Part shown: positions 43,495 through 51,417 of the stretch, piece by piece
Layout: each line of letters starts with the position of its first letter
Numbering within the stretch: position 1 is the stretch's first letter
Origin: RGIG4576 sp964536025
Lineage (GTDB): Bacteria > Bacteroidota > Bacteroidia > Bacteroidales > Muribaculaceae
Assembly: GCA_964536025.1 (NCBI GenBank)
Contig: CAZHXA010000013.1
Location: 1 to 51,417, forward strand
Direction of reading: 5' to 3'
Length of the DNA: 51,417 bases
Translations under genes and position numbers: made by a program
The notes under the pieces: generated by a model
Told to the model about the DNA's origin: nothing
What the model saw: the letters and a program-made list of their open reading frames with translations, nothing else
Databases searched by the model: none

Positions 43495-44364
43495 TCAGCG
43501 TTTTGCCACAAACTCTTTAATCTCGGCAAGCACAGCCTTAGCTATGTAAGGAGCGGCTTCACTGCAACATGGGGCGAAACTGGGCCAATCATTAAAATCT
43601 ATAATTGTAATATTTCCATCTCTTGACACAATACAATCACCACCATAAACCATAACATTCAATTCTTCACAGGCTTTAGTGCAATAAGATTTCAATAGTT
43701 CTTCATCAAGTTCATTGCCTTTTACCGATTCTAATTCAGCACCATAGCCTTGCATAACATGCCCCGATTCATAGGGATAGAACCAATGGAAGAACGGAGT
43801 GCCTCGCACACCATAGAATTTCACTAAATCCCCAACGATATGCTTATTTATGACAGCTCTCTGTATTCCTCGATAAAAATATTCTTGCAATACCTCTTGG
43901 GCTTCATCTCTATTGCGTACATAGCTTACATCCTCCTTGTGTTGAGAGTGTCCGCCACGTTTCACCCAACAATTGTTCATGCCCACTCTGGCAAGAGAAT
44001 CTTTTACACTTTCATCGGTATTCACAATAATGCTTTCAGGGTAAGGGATACCACTGCCGAGCAATATTCTCGCCATTCGCTCACGCGTACAATTCTCAAT
44101 TCCATAACCGGAATTAATAACCAATTTACCTTCATCTTCAAGATGCTGCAACTTGATTACCGACGATGAATCTCGACACATATTCAAGACTACATCTTCT
44201 TTTATTTCGCAGGTTTTAAATTTCTCTTCGCTATATACATTAACAACGAAACCTCGCTTACGCAACTGCTCAGCAGTAGCATTGAAGATAGCCGCATCAT
44301 TTCCTATATGATTAGGAGAATATATACCGGCACGCATTACTCCTGCTATTTTTATTTCCGACAT
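43495..44364 (-). CDS. ATP-grasp family enzyme of unknown substrate
   Basis: The 289-residue cytoplasmic protein has an N-terminal alpha-beta domain (MSEIKIAGVMRAGIYSPNHI), a central ATP-binding region with CWVKRGGHSQHKEDV and a C-terminal metal-binding end (YGGDCIVSRDGNITIIDFND, followed by WPSFAPC). The last Asp-Phe-Asn-Asp stands where ATP-grasp ligases place the Mg ligands. These enzymes join a carboxylate to an amine, thiol or other nucleophile using ATP. It is preceded 23 bases earlier by a nucleotidyltransferase and followed by pgpA. I cannot name the substrate; modifying a lipid head group is inference. Confidence 0.75.
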   Translation of the reverse strand: MSEIKIAGVMRAGIYSPNHIGNDAAIFNATAEQLRKRGFVVNVYSEEKFKTCEIKEDVVLNMCRDSSSVIKLQHLEDEGKLVINSGYGIENCTRERMARILLGSGIPYPESIIVNTDESVKDSLARVGMNNCWVKRGGHSQHKEDVSYVRNRDEAQEVLQEYFYRGIQRAVINKHIVGDLVKFYGVRGTPFFHWFYPYESGHVMQGYGAELESVKGNELDEELLKSYCTKACEELNVMVYGGDCIVSRDGNITIIDFNDWPSFAPCCSEAAPYIAKAVLAEIKEFVAKR

Positions 44365-44387
44365 GATATATAGTATATTAATATTTT

Positions 44388-45095
44388 CTATTTATTGCCG
44401 GAGTTTAAAAACAACTCGGCAACCGCAATATCACTCAAATGATCCACATCTACAATTTTTGTCATGGGATAAGCTTTGAGTTTCAAACCACTTTTTATCA
44501 ATGCACGTTGAAAATTACGCATTCTTGACATTCCGGCTGTGATACATTGTTCAAGAACAGTTCTTGAACTGTCATTCAAAGCATATATACCGCCCGAAAC
44601 ATATCGAGTTCCGGCATTTCGTTTATCAAGAAAAGCATTTATCTTCAATTGCTCATCAACACCCACAAAAAGAGGTTTTTCGTCATCGACAAATGAGGTT
44701 ACAGCCATCATTCCGTCGTTATATTCATCTTTTTCAAAAGAATCGACATATTTGGAAAAATCGGTTTCTTTGAAAACTGTATCAACTGTTGTAAGGCAAT
44801 ATTTTCCTGATTTCATCACTTTGGACAGTTCATAAAAACTGTGCATCGAACTTGGTGTGGTTTTCACCACAACATTCAGTTCACAATCGATGTTTATAGT
44901 ATCAAGAAAATTCTTCACCTCTGTCATTTCCTCGTTAATGATTATGCTTATGCTTTCGGCTTTATTTTGAGTAAAAATTCTAATCAAACGAGCCAATAAA
45001 GTCTCTCCATTGAGTTCTACCAAAGGTTTAGGTCTTTTAACACCCTCTTGAACCAATCTTGAGCCTTGTCCGGCAGCAATTATTGCATAATTCAT
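44388..45095 (-). CDS. NTP-transferase-like nucleotidyltransferase
   Basis: The 235-residue protein has the Rossmann-like nucleotidyltransferase fold: start MNYAIIAAGQGSRLVQEGVK then RPKPLVELNGETLLARLI, the G-x-G-[ST]-R...P-K motif that binds NTP and sugar phosphate, TTVDTVF for the metal Asp, and a GGIYALNDSSR segment. It resembles sugar-1-phosphate nucleotidyltransferases and cytidylyltransferases that activate small phosphorylated alcohols. Given Ino1 and the CDP-alcohol enzymes nearby, activation of an inositol or other polyol phosphate is possible but unproven. It lies 12 bases after the pdxA stop. Confidence 0.8.
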   Translation of the reverse strand: MNYAIIAAGQGSRLVQEGVKRPKPLVELNGETLLARLIRIFTQNKAESISIIINEEMTEVKNFLDTINIDCELNVVVKTTPSSMHSFYELSKVMKSGKYCLTTVDTVFKETDFSKYVDSFEKDEYNDGMMAVTSFVDDEKPLFVGVDEQLKINAFLDKRNAGTRYVSGGIYALNDSSRTVLEQCITAGMSRMRNFQRALIKSGLKLKAYPMTKIVDVDHLSDIAVAELFLNSGNK

Positions 45096-45107
45096 TACAC
45101 TCTATTA

Positions 45108-46220
45108 TTATGCCAATGGGTCATCATCATCAACTTTAGCCAAATCAAGAACCACATTATCGGCTCCTTTATTAACATATTGACGACGTAACGGATTGCT
45201 TGTTATTTCGTTATATATTTTACGATTACGATATATATCTATTGCCTGATATATCGCTTCTCTGAAAGAAGCCTCATCGGCAACATTTTTGCCAGCTATG
45301 TCATAACCGGTTCCATGATCGGGAGACGTACGCACAAAAGGCAAGCCTGCAGTATAATTCACCCCGTTTTCCATACCCAAAGTTTTCAATGGGGCCAATC
45401 CTTGGTCGTGATACATAGCAAGAACTCCATCAAAATGTTCATATTGACCACTTCCAAAAAATCCATCGGCAGAATAAGGTCCAAAACATAATATTCTCTT
45501 ATCGTTAGCCTCTTCTATAGCCGGCATTATCGCCTCTTGTTCTTCTTTTCCCAACAGTCCGCCATCGCCTGAATGTGGATTTAAGCCCAATACGGCAATT
45601 CTCGGACGTTCCAATGCAAAATCGCATATAAGCGAGTTATTAAATTGCATAATTTTATCAAGAACGGCTTCTTTTGTTATAGCGTTAGCTACCTCAGAAA
45701 TAGGAAGATGAGTAGTTACGAGAGCTACTTTCACTCTGTCGTTATACAAAATCATCAATGACTTAGAGCCATCGCCTGCAACTTGCTCCAAATATTCGGT
45801 ATGCCCCGGGAAATGAAACTCATCGCTTTGTATTGTATTTTTATTTATAGGAGCTGTCACCAACACATCTATTTTACCTTCTTTAAGGTCGGCTACTGCA
45901 CGTTCCAACGCCATAAATGCTGCATTTCCCGCAAACTTTGACGGTTGTCCCATGTCAACTTTGACTTCTTCTTTTATAACATCAACAAAATTATTGACAT
46001 CATCTTTCACTCCGACTGCATCTTGAAGCACATTAAAGTTCATACCCGGAATATCGAGAGCTTTACGATGATAAGTCGCTATTTTTGTAGAACCATACAC
46101 CACAGGGGTACAAAGTTCTAATAATTGAGGATTAGAAAGTGTTTTAAATATCACTTCATAACCTATTCCGTTGGTATCCCCGTGGGTTATTCCAACACGT
46201 ATTTTCTGTTCGTTAGCCAT
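45108..46220 (-). CDS. pdxA: 4-hydroxythreonine-4-phosphate dehydrogenase
   Basis: PdxA oxidises 4-phosphohydroxy-L-threonine in the deoxyxylulose-5-phosphate-dependent route to pyridoxal phosphate. The 370-residue protein has ITHGDTNGIGYEVIFKT, the metal-binding histidines in FPGHTEYL, YHDQGLAPLKTLGMENG and SPDHGTGYDIAGKN, and LNPHSGDGGLLGKEEQEAI. It is about 40 residues longer than E. coli PdxA, through an insertion near residues 60-95. The gene leads a run of tightly spaced minus-strand genes (nucleotidyltransferase, ATP-grasp). The upstream box TAATTTCG is only a near match to a -7 element. Confidence 0.96.
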   Translation of the reverse strand: MANEQKIRVGITHGDTNGIGYEVIFKTLSNPQLLELCTPVVYGSTKIATYHRKALDIPGMNFNVLQDAVGVKDDVNNFVDVIKEEVKVDMGQPSKFAGNAAFMALERAVADLKEGKIDVLVTAPINKNTIQSDEFHFPGHTEYLEQVAGDGSKSLMILYNDRVKVALVTTHLPISEVANAITKEAVLDKIMQFNNSLICDFALERPRIAVLGLNPHSGDGGLLGKEEQEAIMPAIEEANDKRILCFGPYSADGFFGSGQYEHFDGVLAMYHDQGLAPLKTLGMENGVNYTAGLPFVRTSPDHGTGYDIAGKNVADEASFREAIYQAIDIYRNRKIYNEITSNPLRRQYVNKGADNVVLDLAKVDDDDPLA

Positions 46221-46271
46221 TAATCCAATTATATTATTTGGCGAAATTAAGCATTTTTACCTAATTACACT

Positions 46272-46349
46272 TTATTTCACAATAACTTTTTTAGTTTCTT
46301 CACCACTTACAGCGATATACATACCTTTGTTCAATGAATAAGCCGTTTT
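46272..46349 (-). pseudogene. Relict 3' end of a T9SS-tailed gene
   Basis: Between rlmN and pdxA a 25-codon frame bounded by stop codons reads KTAYSLNKGMYIAVSGEETK and ends KVIVK-stop. This is the final strand and basic end of a T9SS C-terminal tail (compare the amidase end HGIFIKKQGSKATKVIL in this window). There is no start codon, no upstream body and only 22 bases to the rlmN stop. The simplest reading is that a cargo gene was deleted down to its last 75 bases. Confidence 0.7.
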
Positions 46350-46371
46350 TCATCATTTATACTGAGAGTAA

Positions 46372-47388
46372 TTACTTATTTACTTTACCGGCAAGCATTC
46401 CGCAAGCCGCAAAAATATCTTCACCACGACTACGACGTATCGTAGCGAGCACTCCTTTGCTATTCAAATAGTCACGAAATGCAACCATTCTCTGCTCATC
46501 GGTAGTTTTAAGATTTACTCCCGGGATAGCATGAAAACGAATAAGATTAACTCTTGAATTGCTACCGTCAAGCAACTCAACAAGAGCCTGAGCATGTGTT
46601 TCATCATCATTCAAGCCATTCCACATGATATATTCAACCGACAATCGACGTTGATGAGCAAAATCATATCCACGCAAGCATTTCATAACATCACGCACCG
46701 GATAAGGTTTTTCTACAGGCATAAGACTTAAACGTTCATCATGATAGGGAGAATGTACGCTTATAGCCACATGTACATGCGTTTCATCAAGTAATCTACG
46801 TAAGGTGTCAAGTTTTCCAATAGAAGAAACAGTTATACGTTTAGGACTCCATGCAAAACCCCATTTCTCGGTCATTATATTAAGTACTTTAAGCACTTCA
46901 TCAAAATTATCCATAGGCTCACCCATTCCCATGAACACTACATTGGTAAGTGTTTCACTCTCGGGAATACTGAGCACTTGGTTAATTATCTCGGCTGCCG
47001 TAAGATTTCCATGAAACCCTTGTTTCCCGGTCATACAAAACTTACAACCCATTTTACACCCTTTTTGTGAAGAAACACACAATGTAGCACGATCGTCATC
47101 CGGAATATACACACTTTCCACTGCAAGGCCATCGGAAACGGTAAACAGATATTTCACAGTACCATCGACACTACGCATGGCATTACTCGGTTCGTAACGA
47201 CCAACACAGTAATCTTGTGACAATTTTTCTCGATTTGCCTTTGAAAGATTGGTCATTTCGTCAATATCAGTGACACGCTTTTCATAAAGCCACTTAGCTA
47301 TTTGACCTGCCGAAAATCCAGGCATACCTAAAGTTGTTACAACATCTTTCAGCTCCGGCAAAGTCATTCCTATCAATGGTTTCTTCAT
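46372..47388 (-). CDS. rlmN: Dual-specificity RNA methyltransferase RlmN
   Basis: This radical-SAM enzyme methylates C2 of A2503 in 23S rRNA and A37 of some tRNAs. The 338-residue protein has the cluster motif CKMGCKFC (Cys111, 115, 118) followed by MTGKQGFHGNL, NVVFMGMGEPMDNFDEVLKV, the SAM-contact ITVSSIGKLDTLRRL, and the catalytic second cysteine at 329 (DIFAACGMLAGK), so it is RlmN and not a degenerate paralogue. It has its own promoter (47407-47437) which overlaps the terminator of the amidase gene. Confidence 0.96.
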   Translation of the reverse strand: MKKPLIGMTLPELKDVVTTLGMPGFSAGQIAKWLYEKRVTDIDEMTNLSKANREKLSQDYCVGRYEPSNAMRSVDGTVKYLFTVSDGLAVESVYIPDDDRATLCVSSQKGCKMGCKFCMTGKQGFHGNLTAAEIINQVLSIPESETLTNVVFMGMGEPMDNFDEVLKVLNIMTEKWGFAWSPKRITVSSIGKLDTLRRLLDETHVHVAISVHSPYHDERLSLMPVEKPYPVRDVMKCLRGYDFAHQRRLSVEYIMWNGLNDDETHAQALVELLDGSNSRVNLIRFHAIPGVNLKTTDEQRMVAFRDYLNSKGVLATIRRSRGEDIFAACGMLAGKVNK

Positions 47389-47406
47389 TTTCTTAATCTT
47401 TTTTTA

Positions 47407-47437
47407 CAAAGGTAGTGCATTTTAGCCGAAAAACAAT
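47407..47437 (-). promoter_or_regulatory. Promoter of rlmN
   Basis: On the minus strand ATTG (47437-47434), exactly 19 bases, TACCTTTG (47414-47407). The start would lie near 47401, giving a leader of about 13 nt. The -33 box abuts the T-run of the amidase terminator. Confidence 0.7.
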
Positions 47438-47463
47438 CAGGGTCGACGAAATTCGCCGACCCT
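47429..47463 (-). terminator. Terminator of the secreted amidase gene
   Basis: AGGGTCG/CGACCCT with inner CGAA/TTCG pairs across 47439-47463. On the minus strand it is followed by GATTGTTTTT (47438-47429). Confidence 0.85.
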
Positions 47464-47510
47464 AACATTAATATTGATTCTGTAATTGCGGAAGTTACAC
47501 CGCTTTCACA

Positions 47511-50500
47511 TTATAAAATCACCTTTGTAGCTTTGCTACCTTGTTTCTTGATAAATATACCATGTTCAGGCTTGTCAACCTTCACACCTTGCAAATTGTA
47601 ATATTCAACAGGAGCTTCAGTTTCTTCTACCTCGACATCTTCAATTGAAGTTGCACCTAATTTAAATGCATATTTTGATGCAGCTTGAGTAGCAAATGCT
47701 TTTGTACGAGGAAGTGCAAAACCTTTCAAATATTCCTTAGAGTTACCACAGATATAGATATTTCCGGCAAGGTCCCATGCTATATCATAAACATTAGTAC
47801 CGATACCATGAGTGATTACATATTCACGACGTAATCCCGGCACTCCGTCTTCAGTCCATACCAAGTTATAAATGGTAAATTGAGAAGTTGAGCTTGACAC
47901 TGCAATTTGTGTTCCATCAGGAGATACACGAACACCTGCTCCACCACGAACTGTTGTTATATCTTTATACATTTCTTTTCCATCTTCATTGATATAAACA
48001 AGTGACGGTTCTGTATTCTTTGGAGCACTACGATATTGACAATACCAAATACCACCGCGATTGTCATATTCTACGTTTGTAGTGGCAGGTGAAATAGTAT
48101 ATTTACCTGACAATGCAGGAATATTGGTAGATTTGGTAATTGCATCGGCAGTACCTAAAGCAATTTCATCGGTGCTACCACCTGTATAAACATAAGACCA
48201 ATGGTTCTTATTAGATGAAAGAGCCAATAGTTTAAGGTCTTCACCTGAGCCCTTAACGTCAAATCCAAGATTTGCTGCAGTTAAGAAATCGCCATTTGAA
48301 TTGGTATATTTATAAGTTGAAGCATCGAATGTTGAACCTGCCAACAATGAAGTAAACTTATTATTAGCAACCAAATCTTCTTGAGATTTAGCAAACATAA
48401 TGTAATCACCGGTATCGTTCATACGAGTAACAAAGATACGTCCATCTTCTGCTACACGAACACGAGCCAAGTCGGCTGTATTTTTTGAATTAGCTTTCGG
48501 ATTAAGTGTCCATCCACCTGTAAACGCATATTTTCCAGTCTTTTCATTCTTCACGCCTTCCATATCGGGAGTAAAGATATAAAGACCTAATCCGCCACCT
48601 GTTCCACTCCAATAAGTATCACTTGTTGTAACCATACCTTCAGTAACATATACATTACCAAATGCAGGGCTTTCCATGTTATTGTCTACATCTACACCAC
48701 GAGGATGATAGAATCGATAAGATTTAAATGTTTCAATTGCAGTTTTTGTAGCACCGGCAACTTCCACTTCCCATGTATAGTCACCACCGCTAAGTTTCGA
48801 AACATCTACATTTACGCTTTGAGTTCCCTTTGCTACTGCACCCGACGCTGTGGCTACAACTTCACCTTCAGCATCCTTAACATTCACATTTACCGCTGTA
48901 GCATCGGTATTCAATGAATAGTTCACTTTAAGTGTTTCACCGTCTAATTTACTGCTTAGAGCGTAAGCAAATGGGTTAGCTGTTCCTGTTGCAGGAGTTG
49001 TAGTTGTATAAGTTTCGGTTTCAACAAACTTAACAACTTTGCCATCAATAACAAGGAATAACTCAATTGTAGCACCTTCTGTTATATCGTCGGCACTCAA
49101 TTTAAGTGCTAATTCACCATGAGCCGAAACGCAATTATAATCGGTTGCTTCGATTTTAGCACCATCTAATGCAATTTCTTTTGCTGTATCAAGACCTCCG
49201 GTTACATCAAATGCTTTGATACCCACAACTTTTCCGTCATTATTAACATCAGGAGTTACAAATATAATCTTTCCATTATATTTGAAATAAGAACCACTTA
49301 CAGCTTTTTCAGAAACCATTTTTTTTGCGAATGTTGAAAGAATTGTATTGTCTTTAAACTGTCCGCCATCTGTTTGGAATTCTGTTGGAAGAGATGCATT
49401 ACCATCTATGATAAATTGAGCAAATTGTGCTCCATCATTAGTTTCATCATAGAATGGAGAAGGAACAAGTGAATGTATTTCACCAAACGCTCCACAATTC
49501 CAAAGAGAAGTTTCAGCATAAGTATTCATAGAACTTGGAGCTGTTGCAACTTCGTCGGCTATAGGAAATCCTGCAAAACGGAAGTGCTTATTAAAATTAC
49601 CTGCATCATGCATAACAGTAGCAATCAAATAACCATTTTCAAGAGTTCCACTATAAGAAATAGTCAAACCTATGCGACCTGTTACATACAGTGCTGATGT
49701 TTGTGATTTAAACAATTCTATAGCTTCTCCAGCAGGAACTCCGTTTATATCATTTTCCCACTTATATACATAATATGTTTCTGTTGGATTATAAGTTGTC
49801 TTATTGTAGTTGCATCCAAGCAAATAGCCATCGGCAGTCATTGTTATATCGGCAAGAGCAAGACCTTCGGCAAAATCAGCATCGGTTTTACAAACAGATG
49901 TTCCAAGCTCGGTAACAGTTCCGGCTTTCAAATCGGCAACATAAACATAAGGTTTATTTGCAGCATCAAGAGCAAGAACATATTGCTTGTTATCACGTAC
50001 TAATTGACGACGTACAGTCTTATTGACAAGAGATTCGGCAAGAAGATTATAATTAGTAGCTTTAAGTTCATAAGAAGGATACAAATTAAAGCCTGTTTTT
50101 CCTTCAAGAGAATCAGGATAGTTTACATAAACTATTGTAGGTGGAACATAATCCACTCTTTCAAGGAATATTTCAGGATAAACACATTTACCCTTTTCCA
50201 CCGTAACTGTAACCACTTCAGGTTGTGCCGATTTATTAGTTTTTGTATATAAATCGGCTTTATAATCTTCGTGAGTACATTCTATGGTATAAGTACCCGG
50301 CTCTACATCAAACACAAATGCACCGTTCCATTCATCATCGGTAGTATAAGTTTTTACAACTCCCGATTCATTCTTCAAGGTAACAGTAACGTTGTTCAAC
50401 GGTTTGAACTTATCGTTAGATGTAACATTTGGTTTATAAAAGTCATGAGTAAATTTTTGATGCAAATCACGAACGATTCCATAAACAGTACCTGTGGTTT

Positions 50501-51417
50501 CCTTTTTGTCCCAACCGAAATAATCGGCAATACCGCGAGCGTAAGCCACACCTTCAAGGTGTGCCACATCGTCGTTCATATAACGATGACGAGCAGGTTG
50601 ATAAGTATGGAAATATCCTTCAGCCAAAAAACCTTTCACACCATGTTTCAACACACCAAGATAACCGGTGTATTTAACAGTATCAGGACCTTCAGTATTA
50701 GGAATATATACTGCATGATTGTGATTTTCATCCCACACATAATCATCGGGTACTAACATTGTAGCATTACTTGAGCTACCATAAAAAGTTATATCACCAC
50801 GAATGTTAGTTTGGGTCATTGAATAATATGTCCATTGGTGATGTCCTTGACCATATAAATAAGGCCAAACAGCTTTAGCCACATCGGCACTTCCCGGATT
50901 ACCTTCCAAGGCATCTGTTCCGCGAAAAAGTATTAGCGGATAGTTAGTATTTGTACCATCAGTTGCTGCATTAGAGTGAATGGAAATGAACAAGTCGAAA
51001 TCATTAAATTCCACTTCGGCAGCAACAACAGATAAAGATCTGTCATAGTAACTATTGTCAGGATTTTCTGTATGTGTAGTATAATCGCTATAAGCAGGAT
51101 AACCACCACATTTCACATGGCTCATCACAATATTTTGAGTCAAATCAAGAGCAGCACCCACGCGATGAGGATTTGCGTTAGTTTGATTTTTTGTGTGGTC
51201 AAACGGAACTCCGAAACTTTCCAATTTGCCAAGTAAAGCAAGACCTTTTTGAAGGTTGGTGTTTGATTCGAAGAAATTGGTTGTATCATTATCAGCCGAA
51301 TCATAGGCTTTATTAGCACCATGTTTAACCGTTCCCATTGGGCGACAATCGGCAGCAAATGCACCGTGTCCCGGGTTAATGTAAATACGAACGTCTTTAA
51401 CTGATACAGCTTCGGCT
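47511..51417 (-). CDS. Large secreted N-acetylmuramoyl-L-alanine amidase with T9SS tail, N-terminus beyond the window
   Basis: The reading frame stays open to the right edge, beyond the Met codon at 51338. The first residues seen (VRIYINPGHG) are the start of an Amidase_3 domain. Zinc ligands and acid are present: His in INPGHG, Glu in FFESNTNLQKG, His in FISIHSNAA and a late Glu in FLAEGYFHTY. A CNA-B/carboxypeptidase-like beta domain follows (NVTVTLKNESG, GTYTIECTHEDYK). About 850 residues of beta strands come next, including two repeat-like propeller regions. The C-terminus EYYNLQGVKVDKPEHGIFIK then KQGSKATKVIL is a T9SS-type tail. At over 1300 residues it is far larger than typical amidases. 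The amidase may act on its own wall or on other bacteria. Confidence 0.85.
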   Translation of the reverse strand, partial: AEAVSVKDVRIYINPGHGAFAADCRPMGTVKHGANKAYDSADNDTTNFFESNTNLQKGLALLGKLESFGVPFDHTKNQTNANPHRVGAALDLTQNIVMSHVKCGGYPAYSDYTTHTENPDNSYYDRSLSVVAAEVEFNDFDLFISIHSNAATDGTNTNYPLILFRGTDALEGNPGSADVAKAVWPYLYGQGHHQWTYYSMTQTNIRGDITFYGSSSNATMLVPDDYVWDENHNHAVYIPNTEGPDTVKYTGYLGVLKHGVKGFLAEGYFHTYQPARHRYMNDDVAHLEGVAYARGIADYFGWDKKETTGTVYGIVRDLHQKFTHDFYKPNVTSNDKFKPLNNVTVTLKNESGVVKTYTTDDEWNGAFVFDVEPGTYTIECTHEDYKADLYTKTNKSAQPEVVTVTVEKGKCVYPEIFLERVDYVPPTIVYVNYPDSLEGKTGFNLYPSYELKATNYNLLAESLVNKTVRRQLVRDNKQYVLALDAANKPYVYVADLKAGTVTELGTSVCKTDADFAEGLALADITMTADGYLLGCNYNKTTYNPTETYYVYKWENDINGVPAGEAIELFKSQTSALYVTGRIGLTISYSGTLENGYLIATVMHDAGNFNKHFRFAGFPIADEVATAPSSMNTYAETSLWNCGAFGEIHSLVPSPFYDETNDGAQFAQFIIDGNASLPTEFQTDGGQFKDNTILSTFAKKMVSEKAVSGSYFKYNGKIIFVTPDVNNDGKVVGIKAFDVTGGLDTAKEIALDGAKIEATDYNCVSAHGELALKLSADDITEGATIELFLVIDGKVVKFVETETYTTTTPATGTANPFAYALSSKLDGETLKVNYSLNTDATAVNVNVKDAEGEVVATASGAVAKGTQSVNVDVSKLSGGDYTWEVEVAGATKTAIETFKSYRFYHPRGVDVDNNMESPAFGNVYVTEGMVTTSDTYWSGTGGGLGLYIFTPDMEGVKNEKTGKYAFTGGWTLNPKANSKNTADLARVRVAEDGRIFVTRMNDTGDYIMFAKSQEDLVANNKFTSLLAGSTFDASTYKYTNSNGDFLTAANLGFDVKGSGEDLKLLALSSNKNHWSYVYTGGSTDEIALGTADAITKSTNIPALSGKYTISPATTNVEYDNRGGIWYCQYRSAPKNTEPSLVYINEDGKEMYKDITTVRGGAGVRVSPDGTQIAVSSSTSQFTIYNLVWTEDGVPGLRREYVITHGIGTNVYDIAWDLAGNIYICGNSKEYLKGFALPRTKAFATQAASKYAFKLGATSIEDVEVEETEAPVEYYNLQGVKVDKPEHGIFIKKQGSKATKVIL

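Noticed and set aside
1..51417. CRISPR array, diversity-generating retroelement or insertion-sequence transposase
   Set aside because: No spaced direct repeats, reverse transcriptase or transposase frame was found anywhere in the window.

Overview
The window comes from a chromosome of the Bacteroidota, almost certainly order Bacteroidales. The evidence is AT-rich DNA, TonB-dependent receptors and DUF4249/DUF4199/DUF6048/DUF6452/DUF4286 proteins, a PorU sortase with type IX secretion (T9SS) tails, inositol-lipid genes, and promoters of the Bacteroidetes type (about TTTG-N19-TAnnTTTG) instead of E. coli-type boxes. The family (Bacteroidaceae, Muribaculaceae or relatives) cannot be fixed from the sequence alone. 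Both ends are cut inside genes.

Layout. 1-3637: a phage-derived block, with a truncated virion-like gene and a muramidase on the minus strand diverging from a terminase large subunit. 3638-4522: a gene-poor stretch with a repeat element and an orphan minus-strand promoter/terminator pair that outlines an unannotated RNA of about 290 nt. 4523-8746: a surface lipoprotein, a TonB-dependent receptor interrupted by a frameshift in an A8 tract, and its DUF4249 lipoprotein partner. 8783-14580 (minus): lpxB plus a small tyrosine phosphatase, a repeat-built mini-lipoprotein, a YeiH-type transporter, tRNA-Thr and SRP RNA in one short noncoding transcript, and an NfnAB-like transhydrogenase pair. 14819-21214 (minus): a DUF4199/GT2/DUF6452/DUF6048 operon and porU. 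21430-25862 (plus): pyrG, yidC and a TM2 protein. 25963-33611 (minus): metH and an Oar-like TonB receptor. 33853-34732 (plus): DUF4286 and ruvC. 34922-37279 (minus): a BY-kinase with a repeat-coded Tyr-Gly tail. 37419-46220 (minus): the inositol-lipid region. 46372-51417 (minus): rlmN and a very large secreted amidase with a T9SS-type tail.

How genes work together. The inositol-lipid region is the most coherent system. Ino1 makes inositol-3-phosphate. A CDP-alcohol phosphotransferase plus a PgpA-type phosphatase can make phosphatidylinositol. An AUR1-like PAP2 enzyme can transfer phosphoinositol to ceramide. A second, motif-divergent CDP-alcohol phosphotransferase, a GtrA-like protein, a HAD protein, an ATP-grasp enzyme and a nucleotidyltransferase lie in the same run without assigned jobs, and suggest further head-group chemistry. 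Envelope export is represented by PorU, the tailed amidase and a relict T9SS tail left between rlmN and pdxA. Several intergenic regions are very compact, with a terminator T-run overlapping or abutting the next promoter.
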